A DNA stretch of 64,000 bases from the NCBI RefSeq assembly GCF_900188205.1, contig NZ_FZOH01000012.1, positions 38,046-102,045 on the forward strand. The letters are read 5' to 3'. Position numbers and translations under genes: made by a program. The notes beneath the pieces are model-generated. The model saw only the letters and a program-made list of their open reading frames with translations, was not told where the DNA came from and ran no database searches. This stretch comes from Geodermatophilus saharensis (lineage in GTDB: Bacteria; Actinomycetota; Actinomycetes; Mycobacteriales; Geodermatophilaceae). Positions 47,539 to 56,090 of the stretch are shown piece after piece (the first letter of the stretch is position 1; every line of letters starts with the position of its first letter).

Positions 47539-48996
47539 GGCCGCCCCTCCCCCGGATGTGCCCGCCCCGCCCTCCCACGGTGACGCGCGGCCTCGGCGCC
47601 GGGGAGGGTCGAACTGCCCCGCGGCGCAGGGGCACCCGTCACCGGGTCCTCGACCGGGTCCTCGACCGGGTGGTCGTACCGGTGCGGCGGGCCACCCGCG
47701 CGGGCGCCAGGACGGACGGTCGTCGTCGAGGAAGACCGCGGCGGCCCGCCACGGCGGTGAGCCCGGGGGCGCGACGAGGGTGACCGGCCCGTCGGCGGAG
47801 GGCAGGGACAGCAGGTACGGCTCGGGGTCGACCGGGCCGGCCGCCGCCTCCGCACGGCGGGGCGCGGCCAGCAGCCAGTGCGCCGTCCGGGCCAGCGACA
47901 GCGCGCCGTGCCAGCCGCCGCCCTCCTCCCGCTGCCGCGCCAGCGCGGCGAGCACGGTGGCGGCGGCGAGGTGGCCGGTGGCGTGGTCGAGCGCCTGGGC
48001 CGGCAGCACGCCGGGCTCGTCGGCCGTCCCGCAGATCCGCGCGATGCCCGTGGCCGCCTGGACCAGCGAGTCGAAGCCCCGCCGGGCGCCCCACGGGCCG
48101 GCCGTCCCCCACGCCGACAGGCTCACCACGACCAGGTGGGGGTGCCGCTCGGCCAGCGCCCCGGGGTCCAGCCCGAAGCGGGCCAGCGCCCCGGGCCGGT
48201 AGCCCTGGACGACGACGTCGGCGGTGGCCAGCAGGTCCTCGACGGTGCGCCGTCCGGCCGGGGTCGCCAGGTCCAGCCGCACGTGCCGCTTGCCGGGCCC
48301 GGTGTCCACGAGCTGGCCGGGGTCGTCGGGCAGGTGCGGGCTGTCGACCCGCAGCACGTCCGCGCCGTGCGAGGCGAGCGTGCGCGTGGCGACGGGACCG
48401 GCGATCACGCGGGTCAGGTCGAGGACCCGCGGCCCGGCCGGGGAGGGGCGCCGGACCGGGCCGGCCGCGGTGCGGCGCAGGTCCACCAGCGGGACGGCGG
48501 CCACGGCCCGCCCCGGCTCCGACGCCGCCCACCGCCCGGGCGACCGGACCGCGGCCGCCGCACCGCCGGCCTCGACGACCGCCGTCTCCAGCTCCTCCGC
48601 CCGCCAGTCGAGTGCCGCCTCCGCGACGTCCTCCCCCAGCACCCGCAGCGCCGCCGACCGGTGGGTGGGGACGTTGCCGTGCAGCCGCAGCCAGCCGTCG
48701 GCGGTGCGCCAGAAGCGCGACAGCGGCGCGAAGCCCGGCGCGACCGGGCGGCCGGCCACGCGGGCGTGGCGCTCGCTGCGGAAGGCCAGGCCGACGGCGG
48801 TGGCGTCCACCTCGAGCCGCCCCGGGACCGGGTCGAGCAACCGGGCGGCCGCCAGCTGGGCGACCACGGAGCCGACCGCCAGGTCCGGCACCGGCAGCGG
48901 CCCCGACAGCCCGGTGGCGCCGGTGACGGCCACGGCGGGCAGCGGCGCGGCGGTGAGCAGCGGCCACACCTCGGCCAGCACGGGGACGGCGTCCAC
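46624..48996 (-). CDS. CoA-transferase (CaiB/BaiF family III), continuous with the hydrolase frame
   Basis: From GTG 48996 an uninterrupted 790-residue frame holds a class III CoA-transferase (about 1-430) and then the hydrolase. The CoA-transferase part shows VLDLTRVIAGPVATRTLASHGADVLRVDSP, GKRHVRLDL, DVVVQGYRPGALARFGLD and the expected catalytic Asp in ALDHATGHLAAA. Its own end should be near residue 430; the next 60 residues are Pro/Arg/Gly-rich, encoded partly by a 12-bp repeat, and look intergenic. Either the stop codon has been lost, creating a fusion, or translation of the hydrolase is mostly independent. TACGAT six bases before the GTG suggests a leaderless mRNA. Confidence 0.7.
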   Translation of the reverse strand: MDAVPVLAEVWPLLTAAPLPAVAVTGATGLSGPLPVPDLAVGSVVAQLAAARLLDPVPGRLEVDATAVGLAFRSERHARVAGRPVAPGFAPLSRFWRTADGWLRLHGNVPTHRSAALRVLGEDVAEAALDWRAEELETAVVEAGGAAAAVRSPGRWAASEPGRAVAAVPLVDLRRTAAGPVRRPSPAGPRVLDLTRVIAGPVATRTLASHGADVLRVDSPHLPDDPGQLVDTGPGKRHVRLDLATPAGRRTVEDLLATADVVVQGYRPGALARFGLDPGALAERHPHLVVVSLSAWGTAGPWGARRGFDSLVQAATGIARICGTADEPGVLPAQALDHATGHLAAATVLAALARQREEGGGWHGALSLARTAHWLLAAPRRAEAAAGPVDPEPYLLSLPSADGPVTLVAPPGSPPWRAAAVFLDDDRPSWRPRGWPAAPVRPPGRGPGRGPGDGCPCAAGQFDPPRRRGRASPWEGGAGTSGGGAAMADQATAAGRGAQVADVRTARANGIEIAYETFGDRSGRPLVLVMGAGVQMLGWHEDLCRAFADRGFLVVRFDNRDVGLSTHVHDAVPDVAAAAAGDLSSAAYTLEDMADDVAGLLDALGLTAAHVVGVSLGGMVAQVLAVRHPDRVLSLTSAMAAPVLAVDWQAVAARRPPAGRDEHVAQVLQMFRLVGSPGYPGDEEWLADVAGRSYDRAHDPAGAVRQLLAVAASGDRTGTLRAIRVPTLVVHGEADPVVPVAGARATAEAVPGAELLVLPGMGHSLPRALWPTLVDAVVRTADRAGDATAP
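47641..47676. repeat. Three tandem 12-bp units at the CoA-transferase/hydrolase junction
   Basis: ACCGGGTCCTCG occurs twice, then a diverged ACCGGGTGGTCG. It lies exactly in the low-complexity join of the two domains; being a multiple of three, it preserves the frame. Confidence 0.75.
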
Positions 48997-49176
48997 GGCC
49001 GGATCGTAGGAACGCCGTGCCGGTGGGAGAACGCCGCGGAGTGCCCGCCGGTGAGGTGGTGCGCGAACCCGGGCAGGACCACTCGGAGGGAGCCCGCTCG
49101 TCAGCCGATCCGGCCGCGCCGTCGAGCCAGCGGGCGAGCTCGCCGGCGCACCCGGGCCCGGGCGGCGCGGACGGGG

Positions 49177-50532
49177 TCAGCGGCGGTGGGTCTCGGGGAA
49201 CAGCAGGTCGAGGACGCGGGTGACCGGCCGGCGCCCGTGCGCGGACAGGTCCGGTCGCGCGTCGACCCGGACCAGGACGCACGCCGGCCCGTCGAGGTCG
49301 GGCACGCGGAGGTCCACGCCGGCCACCGGGACGCCGAGGGCCCGGGCGGCGCGGGCGGCCGCCGCGGCGACCTCCCGGTGCAGCCGGTCGGTGAGGTCCC
49401 CGCCGGCGTGCCGCTCCCCCGCCGGCCGGACGGCGGCGGCGACCACCTCGCCGTCGACGACGACCACCCGCACCTCCTCCCCCGCCGGCTCGGCTCCGAC
49501 CGGCACGCGGACCCCGGCGGCGGCCGCCAGCCGGCGGGTCACCCGCTCGTCGTCGCAGCGGCTCAGCGCCACCGCCGTGGTCAGCTCCGACAGCGAGCCG
49601 CGGGTCAGCACGCTGCGGGCACCGAGGGTGAGCCGGAGCTCCCCCGCGTCGGCGTCGGTCACCTCGACCCGGATCCCCCGGCGCAGCGCCTCGTCGGCGA
49701 GGACGCGGGCACCGGGAGGCAGCCGGTCGAGCCCGGGCGGGGTGGGGACGAACAACCGGGCGTTCACGGCGGTGCGGCGCTTGACCACCAGCGCGGGCAC
49801 CTGGCGGAAGCCGAGCCTGCGGTAGAGCGCGATCGCGCGGGCGTTGTCGTGCAGCACCGACAGGTCGAGGTAGTTCCGTCCCCGGGCCAGGTACCGCTCG
49901 GCCAGCACGCGCACGAGGGCCTCCCCGGTGCCTCGCGGGGCCTCGCCCGGGTCGGCCGCCAGGGACCACAGGCTGCTGCCGCCCTCGGGGTCGCCGAACG
50001 CCCGGACGTGGTCGACCCCGGTGACCGTGCCCACGACCCGCCCCGTGCGCCGGTCCTCCGCCACGAGGTACCGCACCGTGCGGGTGGAGTGGCCGTGCCA
50101 GACGGTGGCGGGGTCCCCCGGGACCATGCCGACGACCCGGAGGACGCGCTCCATCCCGACGACGTCGCCCGGGCAGGTCATCGTCCGCACGAAGACGTTC
50201 TCGACCAGCTCCCGCCGGGGTCGGTAGCGGTGCAGGTCGAGCCGGAAGGTCAAGGACGGGTCGAGGAACAGCTCGTCGGGCGCCAGCCCGAGCAGCACCT
50301 GGGGGTCGCGCGGGTAGATGCAGATGTCCCGGCGGCCCTCTGCCTCCTCCCGCAGCACCTCGACGAGCCGCCGCGGGTCGGCGAAGGTCTGGCCGAACAC
50401 CAGCCGGCCCCAGCCCAGGTCAAGGGCGGCCTCGGTGTCCATGCCGCGCAGCTGGTGCTCGGACGGCGGCTGCCAGGGGGTGCCGGTGATCGTCGGTACG
50501 GCCGCCAGCGGACGGGTCCGGTGGTTCCTCAC
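49177..50532 (-). CDS. N-acetylglutaminylglutamine synthetase-like GNAT protein with internally deleted ATP-grasp domain
   Basis: 451 residues; relatives have about 580-600. The N-terminal part (LDLGWGRLVFGQTFADP, then GNAT core GTGEALVRVLAERYLARGRNYLDLSVLHDNARAIALYRRLGF) matches the GNAT half of the NAGGN osmolyte synthetase family. The C-terminal half begins like the cyanophycin-synthetase ATP-grasp (ARSVLTRGSLSELTTAVALSRCDDERVTRRLAAAAGVRVP) and ends like it (GVDLRVPDLDGPACVLVRVDARPDL), but the central nucleotide-binding stretch with its glycine loop and lysine is missing. The usual asparagine-synthase and peptidase partners are absent. GTG 50532 is a choice; Met at about residue 30 is possible. 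Confidence 0.72.
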   Translation of the reverse strand: MRNHRTRPLAAVPTITGTPWQPPSEHQLRGMDTEAALDLGWGRLVFGQTFADPRRLVEVLREEAEGRRDICIYPRDPQVLLGLAPDELFLDPSLTFRLDLHRYRPRRELVENVFVRTMTCPGDVVGMERVLRVVGMVPGDPATVWHGHSTRTVRYLVAEDRRTGRVVGTVTGVDHVRAFGDPEGGSSLWSLAADPGEAPRGTGEALVRVLAERYLARGRNYLDLSVLHDNARAIALYRRLGFRQVPALVVKRRTAVNARLFVPTPPGLDRLPPGARVLADEALRRGIRVEVTDADAGELRLTLGARSVLTRGSLSELTTAVALSRCDDERVTRRLAAAAGVRVPVGAEPAGEEVRVVVVDGEVVAAAVRPAGERHAGGDLTDRLHREVAAAAARAARALGVPVAGVDLRVPDLDGPACVLVRVDARPDLSAHGRRPVTRVLDLLFPETHRR

Positions 50533-50641
50533 GGTGCGCTGCCACCCGGGGGTCGTGTCCGGCCCGTCGGGCGCCGCGTTGCACCCCGGCCGTGCCGGGA
50601 GGACGTGCCCACTGCGACGCGGACGAAACGGATCCGGAACG

Positions 50642-51904
50642 TCAGCGGGGAACCGGGACGCGCCGGGCCGGGCCCGCGGGTGCGGAGGACGTGCCCGCCC
50701 GCAGGAGCTCGAAGACACCCTGACCGGCGGCCGCCCACCGCCCGGCCGCCGGCTCCCCGCGCAGCCACGTGGCCGCGGCGGTCAGCAGCTGGAGCCCGGC
50801 CGAGGCCTCGAGGTTGAGGTGCACGGGCACCGGCAGCACGCGCAGCAGCCCCGCCGGGTGGTCGGTGAGCAGGGTGTCGGCCAGGCCGGCCGCACCGGAG
50901 GCGGCCAGCAGCAGGCGGGTCCGCGGTCCCCACGGCCGGGTCCACGGCACGGTGAGCAGCGCGAGGGTGGTGACCACGTCGAGCGCCGCGTGCGCCCGCG
51001 GCGGCAGCGGCCGAGCCGCGGCCAGCGGGTCCCCGGGCGCCGACCGCGGGACGACGACGCCGTCACCGGCCGGGCCGCCGCCGTCGGGGCCGTCGAGTCG
51101 GCCGGCGAGGAACGCCGCCACCAACCGGGCGGAGACGTCGGGTGCCGACCAGTGGGCGTTGTGGGCCGCGCCCTCGATGACGACGAGCCGGCCGTCGGGC
51201 AGCAGCCGGGTGACCTCCTCGGCCCACTCCTGGGTCAGCGTCCGGTCGTGCCGGCCGCGCACCACCAGGGTCGGCGCCGCGACGCGGGGCAGCCGCTGCT
51301 CGATCGGGTCGTCGCAGCTGCGGACCAGCTGCTGCACCATGCGGGCCACGCCGGTGGACAGGTACTCCACCTGCAGCACCGGCTGCAGGCCGGGGACCTC
51401 GAAGACCATGTTGCGGAGCACCTGCGGGTACTGCTTCCACGGCCGCCGGTAGCGGGGGTCCGGGGTGGACCCGGACAGCACCACCCGGTCCACCCGGTCC
51501 GGGTGGCGGGCGGCCAGCTCGACGGCGACCTGCGCGCCGATCGAGTTGCCGAAGAAGCTCGCCCGGCCGATCCCGGCGGCGTCGAGCCACTCCACGAGCT
51601 GTCCGGTCTGCGTGGCCACGTCGGGCCCTCCGGGCCGGCGCAGCCGCCGGTCGCGGGGCGAGCGGCCGAAGCCGGGCAGGTCGGGGGCGACCACGTCGTG
51701 GCCGAGGGCGGCCAGCCGCCGCCCCAGGGGGATGAGGTACCGGCTGGACAGGCCGAGCCCGTGCAGCAGGACGACCGGCGTGCGGCCGGTGCCCGTCCCG
51801 GGGTGCCACGCGCGGGAGTGGACGCGCGTGCCCGGGCCCGGCACGTCGGTCCACACGTGCTGCGGGGCGGGGCCGGCCGGGCGGAGGGAGCTCAGGACGG
51901 ACAC
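50642..51904 (-). CDS. Alpha/beta hydrolase with C-terminal hydrophobic domain
   Basis: 420 residues. The first 270 are an alpha/beta hydrolase: VVLLHGLGLSSRYLIPLGRRLA, nucleophile Ser in GNSIGAQVAVELAA, Asp in GRHDRTLT and His in EGAAHNAHWS. The last 130 residues contain several moderately hydrophobic helices (LDVVTTLALLTVPW, RLLLAASGAAGLADTLLTD, LEASAGLQLLTAAATWL) of SPW or DoxX-like character, probably membrane associated. GTG 51904 has GGAGG four bases upstream, but this site lies inside a leader hairpin. Confidence 0.82.
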   Translation of the reverse strand: MSVLSSLRPAGPAPQHVWTDVPGPGTRVHSRAWHPGTGTGRTPVVLLHGLGLSSRYLIPLGRRLAALGHDVVAPDLPGFGRSPRDRRLRRPGGPDVATQTGQLVEWLDAAGIGRASFFGNSIGAQVAVELAARHPDRVDRVVLSGSTPDPRYRRPWKQYPQVLRNMVFEVPGLQPVLQVEYLSTGVARMVQQLVRSCDDPIEQRLPRVAAPTLVVRGRHDRTLTQEWAEEVTRLLPDGRLVVIEGAAHNAHWSAPDVSARLVAAFLAGRLDGPDGGGPAGDGVVVPRSAPGDPLAAARPLPPRAHAALDVVTTLALLTVPWTRPWGPRTRLLLAASGAAGLADTLLTDHPAGLLRVLPVPVHLNLEASAGLQLLTAAATWLRGEPAAGRWAAAGQGVFELLRAGTSSAPAGPARRVPVPR

Positions 51905-51946
51905 GGGGCCTCCGGAGAAGGGAGGAGGCCCCGGCTGCTCGGGGCC
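51905..51946 (-). promoter_or_regulatory. Leader hairpin sequestering the ribosome binding site, with alternative stem
   Basis: On the minus-strand mRNA, GGGGCCTCC (51932-51924) pairs perfectly with GGAGGCCCC (51913-51905), which holds the ribosome site and abuts the GTG. The 5' arm can instead pair upstream: GGCCCCG (51946-51940) with CGGGGCC (51933-51927). The two stems exclude each other, the layout of an on/off translational switch. Confidence 0.5.
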
Positions 51947-52085
51947 CCGTCCCCCTACCCGCGTGACGCGTCCTGCACCACACCGCCGCCGTTCCGGATT
52001 GACCCGGTACGCCGCTGGGCACCGGGGTGGGGCGGTCACGGGTGAGCAGCCACCCCGGGCCGCCCCTCCATCCCGAGAGATCCCG

Positions 52086-53591
52086 ATGACGTCTGCCCCC
52101 ACCCGGGCCGCGGCTTCCGCCGTCCCCCTGTCCGACCGGACCCTCGCCGACCTCCCGACCGAGGTCTCCGTCCCCTCCTACGACCGGGCCGCGCTGCGTC
52201 CCGGGATCGTGCACATCGGCGTCGGCGGCTTCCACCGCGCTCACCAGGCCGTCTACCTCGACGAGCTCGCCCGCCGGGGCGAGACCGGCTGGGGCGTGGT
52301 CGGCGTCGGCCTGCACAGCCGCGAGATCGGCGAGGTCCTCGCCGGCCAGGACCGGCTCTGGACCGTGGTCGAGCGGGCCGCCGACGGCGACCGCGCCACC
52401 GTCGTCGGCGCGCTGACCCGGTACCTGTACGCCCCGGACGACCCGGAGGCGGTGCTCGCGGCGCTCGCCGACGAGGGCACTCGCGTGGTGACGCTGACGA
52501 TCACCGGTACCGGCTACCGCATCGACGCGCACAGCGGCGAGTTCGACGCCGACGACCCCCACGTCGCCCGCGACCTGGAGGACCCCGGCACCCCCGAGAC
52601 GGTCTTCGGCTACCTCGTCGAGGCGCTGCACCGGCGCCGGGAGGCCGGCCTGCCGCCCTTCACGGTGCTCTCCTGCGACAACATGCAGTCCAACGGCGCG
52701 GCGGCCCGCACGGCGGTGGTGTCCTTCGCGCGGCTGCGCGACGAGGACCTCGCCGACTGGATCGACGCGCACGTCGCCTTCCCCAGCAGCATGGTCGACC
52801 GGATCACCCCGAACACCAGCCCGGAGGACCGCGACGCCATCGCCGAGGCGACCGGCGTCGACGACCGGTGGCCGGTCGTCACCGAGCCGTTCCGCCAGTG
52901 GGTGGTCGAGGACTCCTTCTGCAACGGGCGGCCCCCGCTGGAGGAGGTCGGCGTCCAGCTCGTCGAGGACGTGGCCCCCTACGAGACGGTGAAGACGCGG
53001 CTGCTCAACGCCGGGCACAGCGCGATCGCCTACCTGGGCTACCTCGCCGGCCTCCGGACGACGGACGAGGTCCTCGCCGACCCGGTGTTCCGCACGTTCC
53101 TCACCCGGCTCATGGCCGAGGAGATCGCCCCGCACCTGCCCGAGGTCCCCGGCGTCGACCTCGACGAGTACCAGGCGACGCTGCTCGACCGGCTGGCCAA
53201 CCCCCGGATGGCCGACCAGCTGGCGCGGCTGTCCCGGCGGGGCTCGACGAAGATCCCCAGCTACCTGCTGCCGTCGGTGCGGGCGGCGATGGACGCCGGC
53301 ACCCCGCACCAGCTGCTGTGCGTCGCCGTGGCCGGCTGGCTGCGGTTCCTCCGCGGGCACGACTACGCCGGCGAGGAGGTGCCGATCCAGGGCCCGCGCA
53401 CCGACCTGGTGCCGGTCGCGCAGGAGGCCGGCAGCGACGCCGCACCGCTGCTGTCGGAGGAGTCGGTCTTCGACCACGTCGGCCGCGACCCCCGCTTCGC
53501 CGAGTGCGTGCAGCGGGCGCTGTCGGCCCTCGAGCGGCAGGGCCCGCGCGAGGTCGTCGAGGAGTTCCTGGCCGAGGGTGGGGACGCGTGA
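52086..53591 (+). CDS. Mannitol dehydrogenase family protein (long-chain polyol dehydrogenase)
   Basis: 501 residues, the family's usual size. The Rossmann start GIVHIGVGGFHRAHQAVYLDEL, the SCDNMQSNG segment, and the catalytic KTRLLNAGH (Lys303, Asn308, His311) are all present. It oxidises mannitol, arabinitol or a hexuronate with NAD in the cytoplasm. ATG 52086 has GAGAGA five bases upstream. The next gene, a HAD phosphatase, overlaps by GTGA, suggesting polyol-phosphate handling. It is divergent from the hydrolase gene. Confidence 0.92.
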   Translation: MTSAPTRAAASAVPLSDRTLADLPTEVSVPSYDRAALRPGIVHIGVGGFHRAHQAVYLDELARRGETGWGVVGVGLHSREIGEVLAGQDRLWTVVERAADGDRATVVGALTRYLYAPDDPEAVLAALADEGTRVVTLTITGTGYRIDAHSGEFDADDPHVARDLEDPGTPETVFGYLVEALHRRREAGLPPFTVLSCDNMQSNGAAARTAVVSFARLRDEDLADWIDAHVAFPSSMVDRITPNTSPEDRDAIAEATGVDDRWPVVTEPFRQWVVEDSFCNGRPPLEEVGVQLVEDVAPYETVKTRLLNAGHSAIAYLGYLAGLRTTDEVLADPVFRTFLTRLMAEEIAPHLPEVPGVDLDEYQATLLDRLANPRMADQLARLSRRGSTKIPSYLLPSVRAAMDAGTPHQLLCVAVAGWLRFLRGHDYAGEEVPIQGPRTDLVPVAQEAGSDAAPLLSEESVFDHVGRDPRFAECVQRALSALERQGPREVVEEFLAEGGDA

Positions 53592-54319
53592 GCGCCCCCA
53601 CCCTCGACCCGGCCGCGGTGACCACGCTGCTGTGCGACGCCGACGGCACGCTGTTCCCCTCCGAGGAACCGGCCTACGCCGCGTCCGCCGACGTCACCAA
53701 CCGGTTCCTCGCCGGGCTGGGGGCCGACCGGGCCTTCGCCCCGGAGGAGCTGCAGCGCATGACCAACGGCAAGAACTTCCGGGCCGCCGCCGCCGAGCTC
53801 GCCACCGGTTACGGCCGGGAGCTCACCCGCGCCGACCTCGAGGACTGGGTGCTCGAGGAGAAGGACGTCGTCACCGCGCACCTGCGCACCGTCCTGCGGC
53901 CCGACCCCGCCGTGCGCGGACCGCTGGAGCGCCTGGCCGGCCGGTTCGCGCTGGCGGCGGTCACCTCCAGCGCGTCCTCGCGGCTGGCCGCCTGCCTCGA
54001 GGTGACCGGCCTCGAGGCGCTGTTCGACCCCGGCCGCCGGTTCAGCGCGGAGGACTCGCTGACCGAGCCGACCAGCAAGCCCGACCCGGCCGTGTACGTC
54101 TACGCCGGCGCCACCATCGGGGTCGGCCCGGCCGAGGCGGTCGCCGTGGAGGACTCGGTGAACGGCGCCCGTTCGGCGGTCGCCGCGGGGTTCCCGACGA
54201 TCGGGCTGCTGCAGTTCGTGCCCGAGGCCGACCGGCGCGACCGCACCGGGGCACTGCACGAGGCCGGGGTCGCGGTGGTCGCCGGGTCGTGGTCGGAGGT
54301 GGAGCAGCTGCTGCGCTGA
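53588..54319 (+). CDS. HAD family hydrolase (phosphatase)
   Basis: 243 residues. HAD motifs: CDADGTLF (Asp nucleophile and acid), AVTSSAS (motif II), KPDPAVYVYAGATIG (Lys), and VEDSVNGARSAVAAG (acidic motif). Its cap is of the beta-phosphoglucomutase/2-deoxyglucose-phosphatase type, so it dephosphorylates a sugar or polyol phosphate or is a mutase. Translationally coupled to the mannitol dehydrogenase gene. Confidence 0.88.
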   Translation: MSAPTLDPAAVTTLLCDADGTLFPSEEPAYAASADVTNRFLAGLGADRAFAPEELQRMTNGKNFRAAAAELATGYGRELTRADLEDWVLEEKDVVTAHLRTVLRPDPAVRGPLERLAGRFALAAVTSSASSRLAACLEVTGLEALFDPGRRFSAEDSLTEPTSKPDPAVYVYAGATIGVGPAEAVAVEDSVNGARSAVAAGFPTIGLLQFVPEADRRDRTGALHEAGVAVVAGSWSEVEQLLR

Positions 54320-54397
54320 GACGTGACCTGGGTCGCATCTCGTGGCCGGGTGTGTTCCGATGCCCGCGGGGATCGGACGAGGACACCGGGAGCGCAC

Positions 54398-55339
54398 GTG
54401 GACCCGAGCCAGGGCACCGTCGCGGTCATCGGGGCCGGCACCATCGGGCTCTCGTGGGCGGCGCTGTTCGCCGCCCACGGGCGCACCGTCCGCGTGCAGG
54501 ACCCGCGGCCCGACGTCGGTCCCGAGGTGGTGGCGGCGGTGCGCCACCACACCCGGCTGCAGCCGCGGGCCGGGGACCCCGAGGAGCTGCTGACTCGCAT
54601 CGCGGTGGTCGCCGACGTCGAGGCCGCGGTCACCGGCGCCGACGTCGTCCAGGAGAACGCCCCCGAGCGGCTGCCGCTCAAGCAGGAGCTGTTCGCCCGG
54701 ATCGAGGCCGCCGCACCGGAGCGGGCGCTGATCGCCTCGTCGACGTCGGCGCTCATGCCCAGCGACCTGGCCCGGGAGATGCGCACCCCGGAGCGGTTGG
54801 TGGTCGGCCACCCGTTCAACCCGCCGGAGGTGCTGCCGCTGGTCGAGGTGGTGCCCGGCGAGCGGACCGCGCCGTGGGCGGTGGAGGCGGCGGTCGCCTT
54901 CTACCGCTCGGTGGGCAGGAAGCCGGTGGTCCTGCACCGGGAGATCGGCGGCTTCGTCGCCAACCGCCTGCAGTCGACCCTCTTCCGCGAGTGCGTGTGG
55001 CTGGTGTCCCAGGGGGTGGTGAGCGCCGCGGAGCTCGACGAGATCGTCACCGAGTCCATCGGCGTCCGGTGGGCGACGGCCGGCCCGTTCGAGAGCTTCC
55101 ACCTCGGCGGTGGACCGGGCGGCATGCGGCACTTCCTCGAGCACCTGGGCCCGGGCATGGCGCGGCGCTGGAAGGTCGTCGAGCAGCCCGAGCTCGACGA
55201 GGCGACCGTCGAGCTGGTCAGCAACCAGGTGGAGGAGCGCTTCGCCGGGCGCACCTACGAGCAGCTCACCGAGGCCCGCGACCGCGCCCAGCTGGCGGTC
55301 ATCCGGGCGCGGGACGCCGCGCGCGACGGCGAGGGCTGA
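54398..55339 (+). CDS. 3-hydroxyacyl-CoA dehydrogenase family protein
   Basis: 313 residues. The NAD-binding start VAVIGAGTIGLSWAALFAAHG, ENAPERLPLKQELF, IASSTSALMPSDL, the catalytic GHPFNPPEVLPLVEVV (His), and GGFVANRLQ are those of 3-hydroxybutyryl-CoA dehydrogenase, L-carnitine dehydrogenase and lambda-crystallin. SxH and E residues are intact. It overlaps the acetoacetate decarboxylase gene by TGATG, so the product of one is likely the substrate of the next: a beta-keto acid. Confidence 0.88.
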   Translation: MDPSQGTVAVIGAGTIGLSWAALFAAHGRTVRVQDPRPDVGPEVVAAVRHHTRLQPRAGDPEELLTRIAVVADVEAAVTGADVVQENAPERLPLKQELFARIEAAAPERALIASSTSALMPSDLAREMRTPERLVVGHPFNPPEVLPLVEVVPGERTAPWAVEAAVAFYRSVGRKPVVLHREIGGFVANRLQSTLFRECVWLVSQGVVSAAELDEIVTESIGVRWATAGPFESFHLGGGPGGMRHFLEHLGPGMARRWKVVEQPELDEATVELVSNQVEERFAGRTYEQLTEARDRAQLAVIRARDAARDGEG

Positions 55340-56076
55340 TGGACGCCGACGAGGTCCGCCGGCAGTCGACGACGCCGCTCGGCGCGCCCGCCTACCCGGC
55401 CGGGCGCTACCGGTTCACCGGCCGCGAGTACCTCAACATCCTGTACCGCACCGACGTCGAGGCGATGCGGCGCGTGGTGCCCGAGCCGCTCACGGTCGGC
55501 GACCCGCTGGTCAAGTTCGAGGTCATGCGGATGCCCGACGTCACCGGGCTGGGGTCCTTCACCGAGTCCGGGCAGGTGCTGCAGGTCCAGTACGAGGGCG
55601 AGAGCGCCGACTACCTGCACGCGATGTACGTCGACAGCCTGGCCTCGATCGCCAGCGGCCGGGAGATCAGCGCGTTCCCGAAGAAGTCGGGGACGCCCCG
55701 CCTCTACGTCGACTCCGACACCCTCGTCGGCACCCTCGACTACGGGACGCTGCGGGTGGCCACCGCGACCATGGGCTACAAGCACGCGCCGATGAGCGAC
55801 GAGGACGCCGTCGCCGAGATCGGCCGGCCCACCTTCGGCCTGAAGATGCTGCCCGGGTACGACCGGCGGCCACGGATCCTGGAGCTGGTGCGCAGCCAGA
55901 TCACCGACATCACCGTCCGCGGGGCCTGGACCGGCCCGGCGCGGCTGCAGCTGTTCGAGCACGCGCTCGCGCCGCTCGCCGACCTGCCGGTGCGCGAGAT
56001 CGTCTCGGCCAGCCACCTCCTCACCGACCTCACCCTGGGCCGGGCGAGCCCGGTCTTCGACTACCTGCAGGACTGA
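55339..56076 (+). CDS. Acetoacetate decarboxylase family protein
   Basis: 245 residues, the usual size. The catalytic lysine pair is at 115-116 in REISAFPKKSGTP, the same positions as Lys115 and Lys116 of the Clostridium enzyme. It forms a Schiff base with a beta-keto acid and releases CO2, or acts as a hydratase in divergent members. It is coupled to the dehydrogenase before it (TGATG) and is followed after 14 bp by a CoA-transferase. Confidence 0.88.
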   Translation: MDADEVRRQSTTPLGAPAYPAGRYRFTGREYLNILYRTDVEAMRRVVPEPLTVGDPLVKFEVMRMPDVTGLGSFTESGQVLQVQYEGESADYLHAMYVDSLASIASGREISAFPKKSGTPRLYVDSDTLVGTLDYGTLRVATATMGYKHAPMSDEDAVAEIGRPTFGLKMLPGYDRRPRILELVRSQITDITVRGAWTGPARLQLFEHALAPLADLPVREIVSASHLLTDLTLGRASPVFDYLQD

Positions 56077-56090
56077 AGGGGGAGCAGGCA

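Noticed and set aside
47878..50817. 979-residue plus-strand frame
   Set aside because: Antisense to the CoA-transferase and NAGGN-synthetase-like genes, which have clear motifs.
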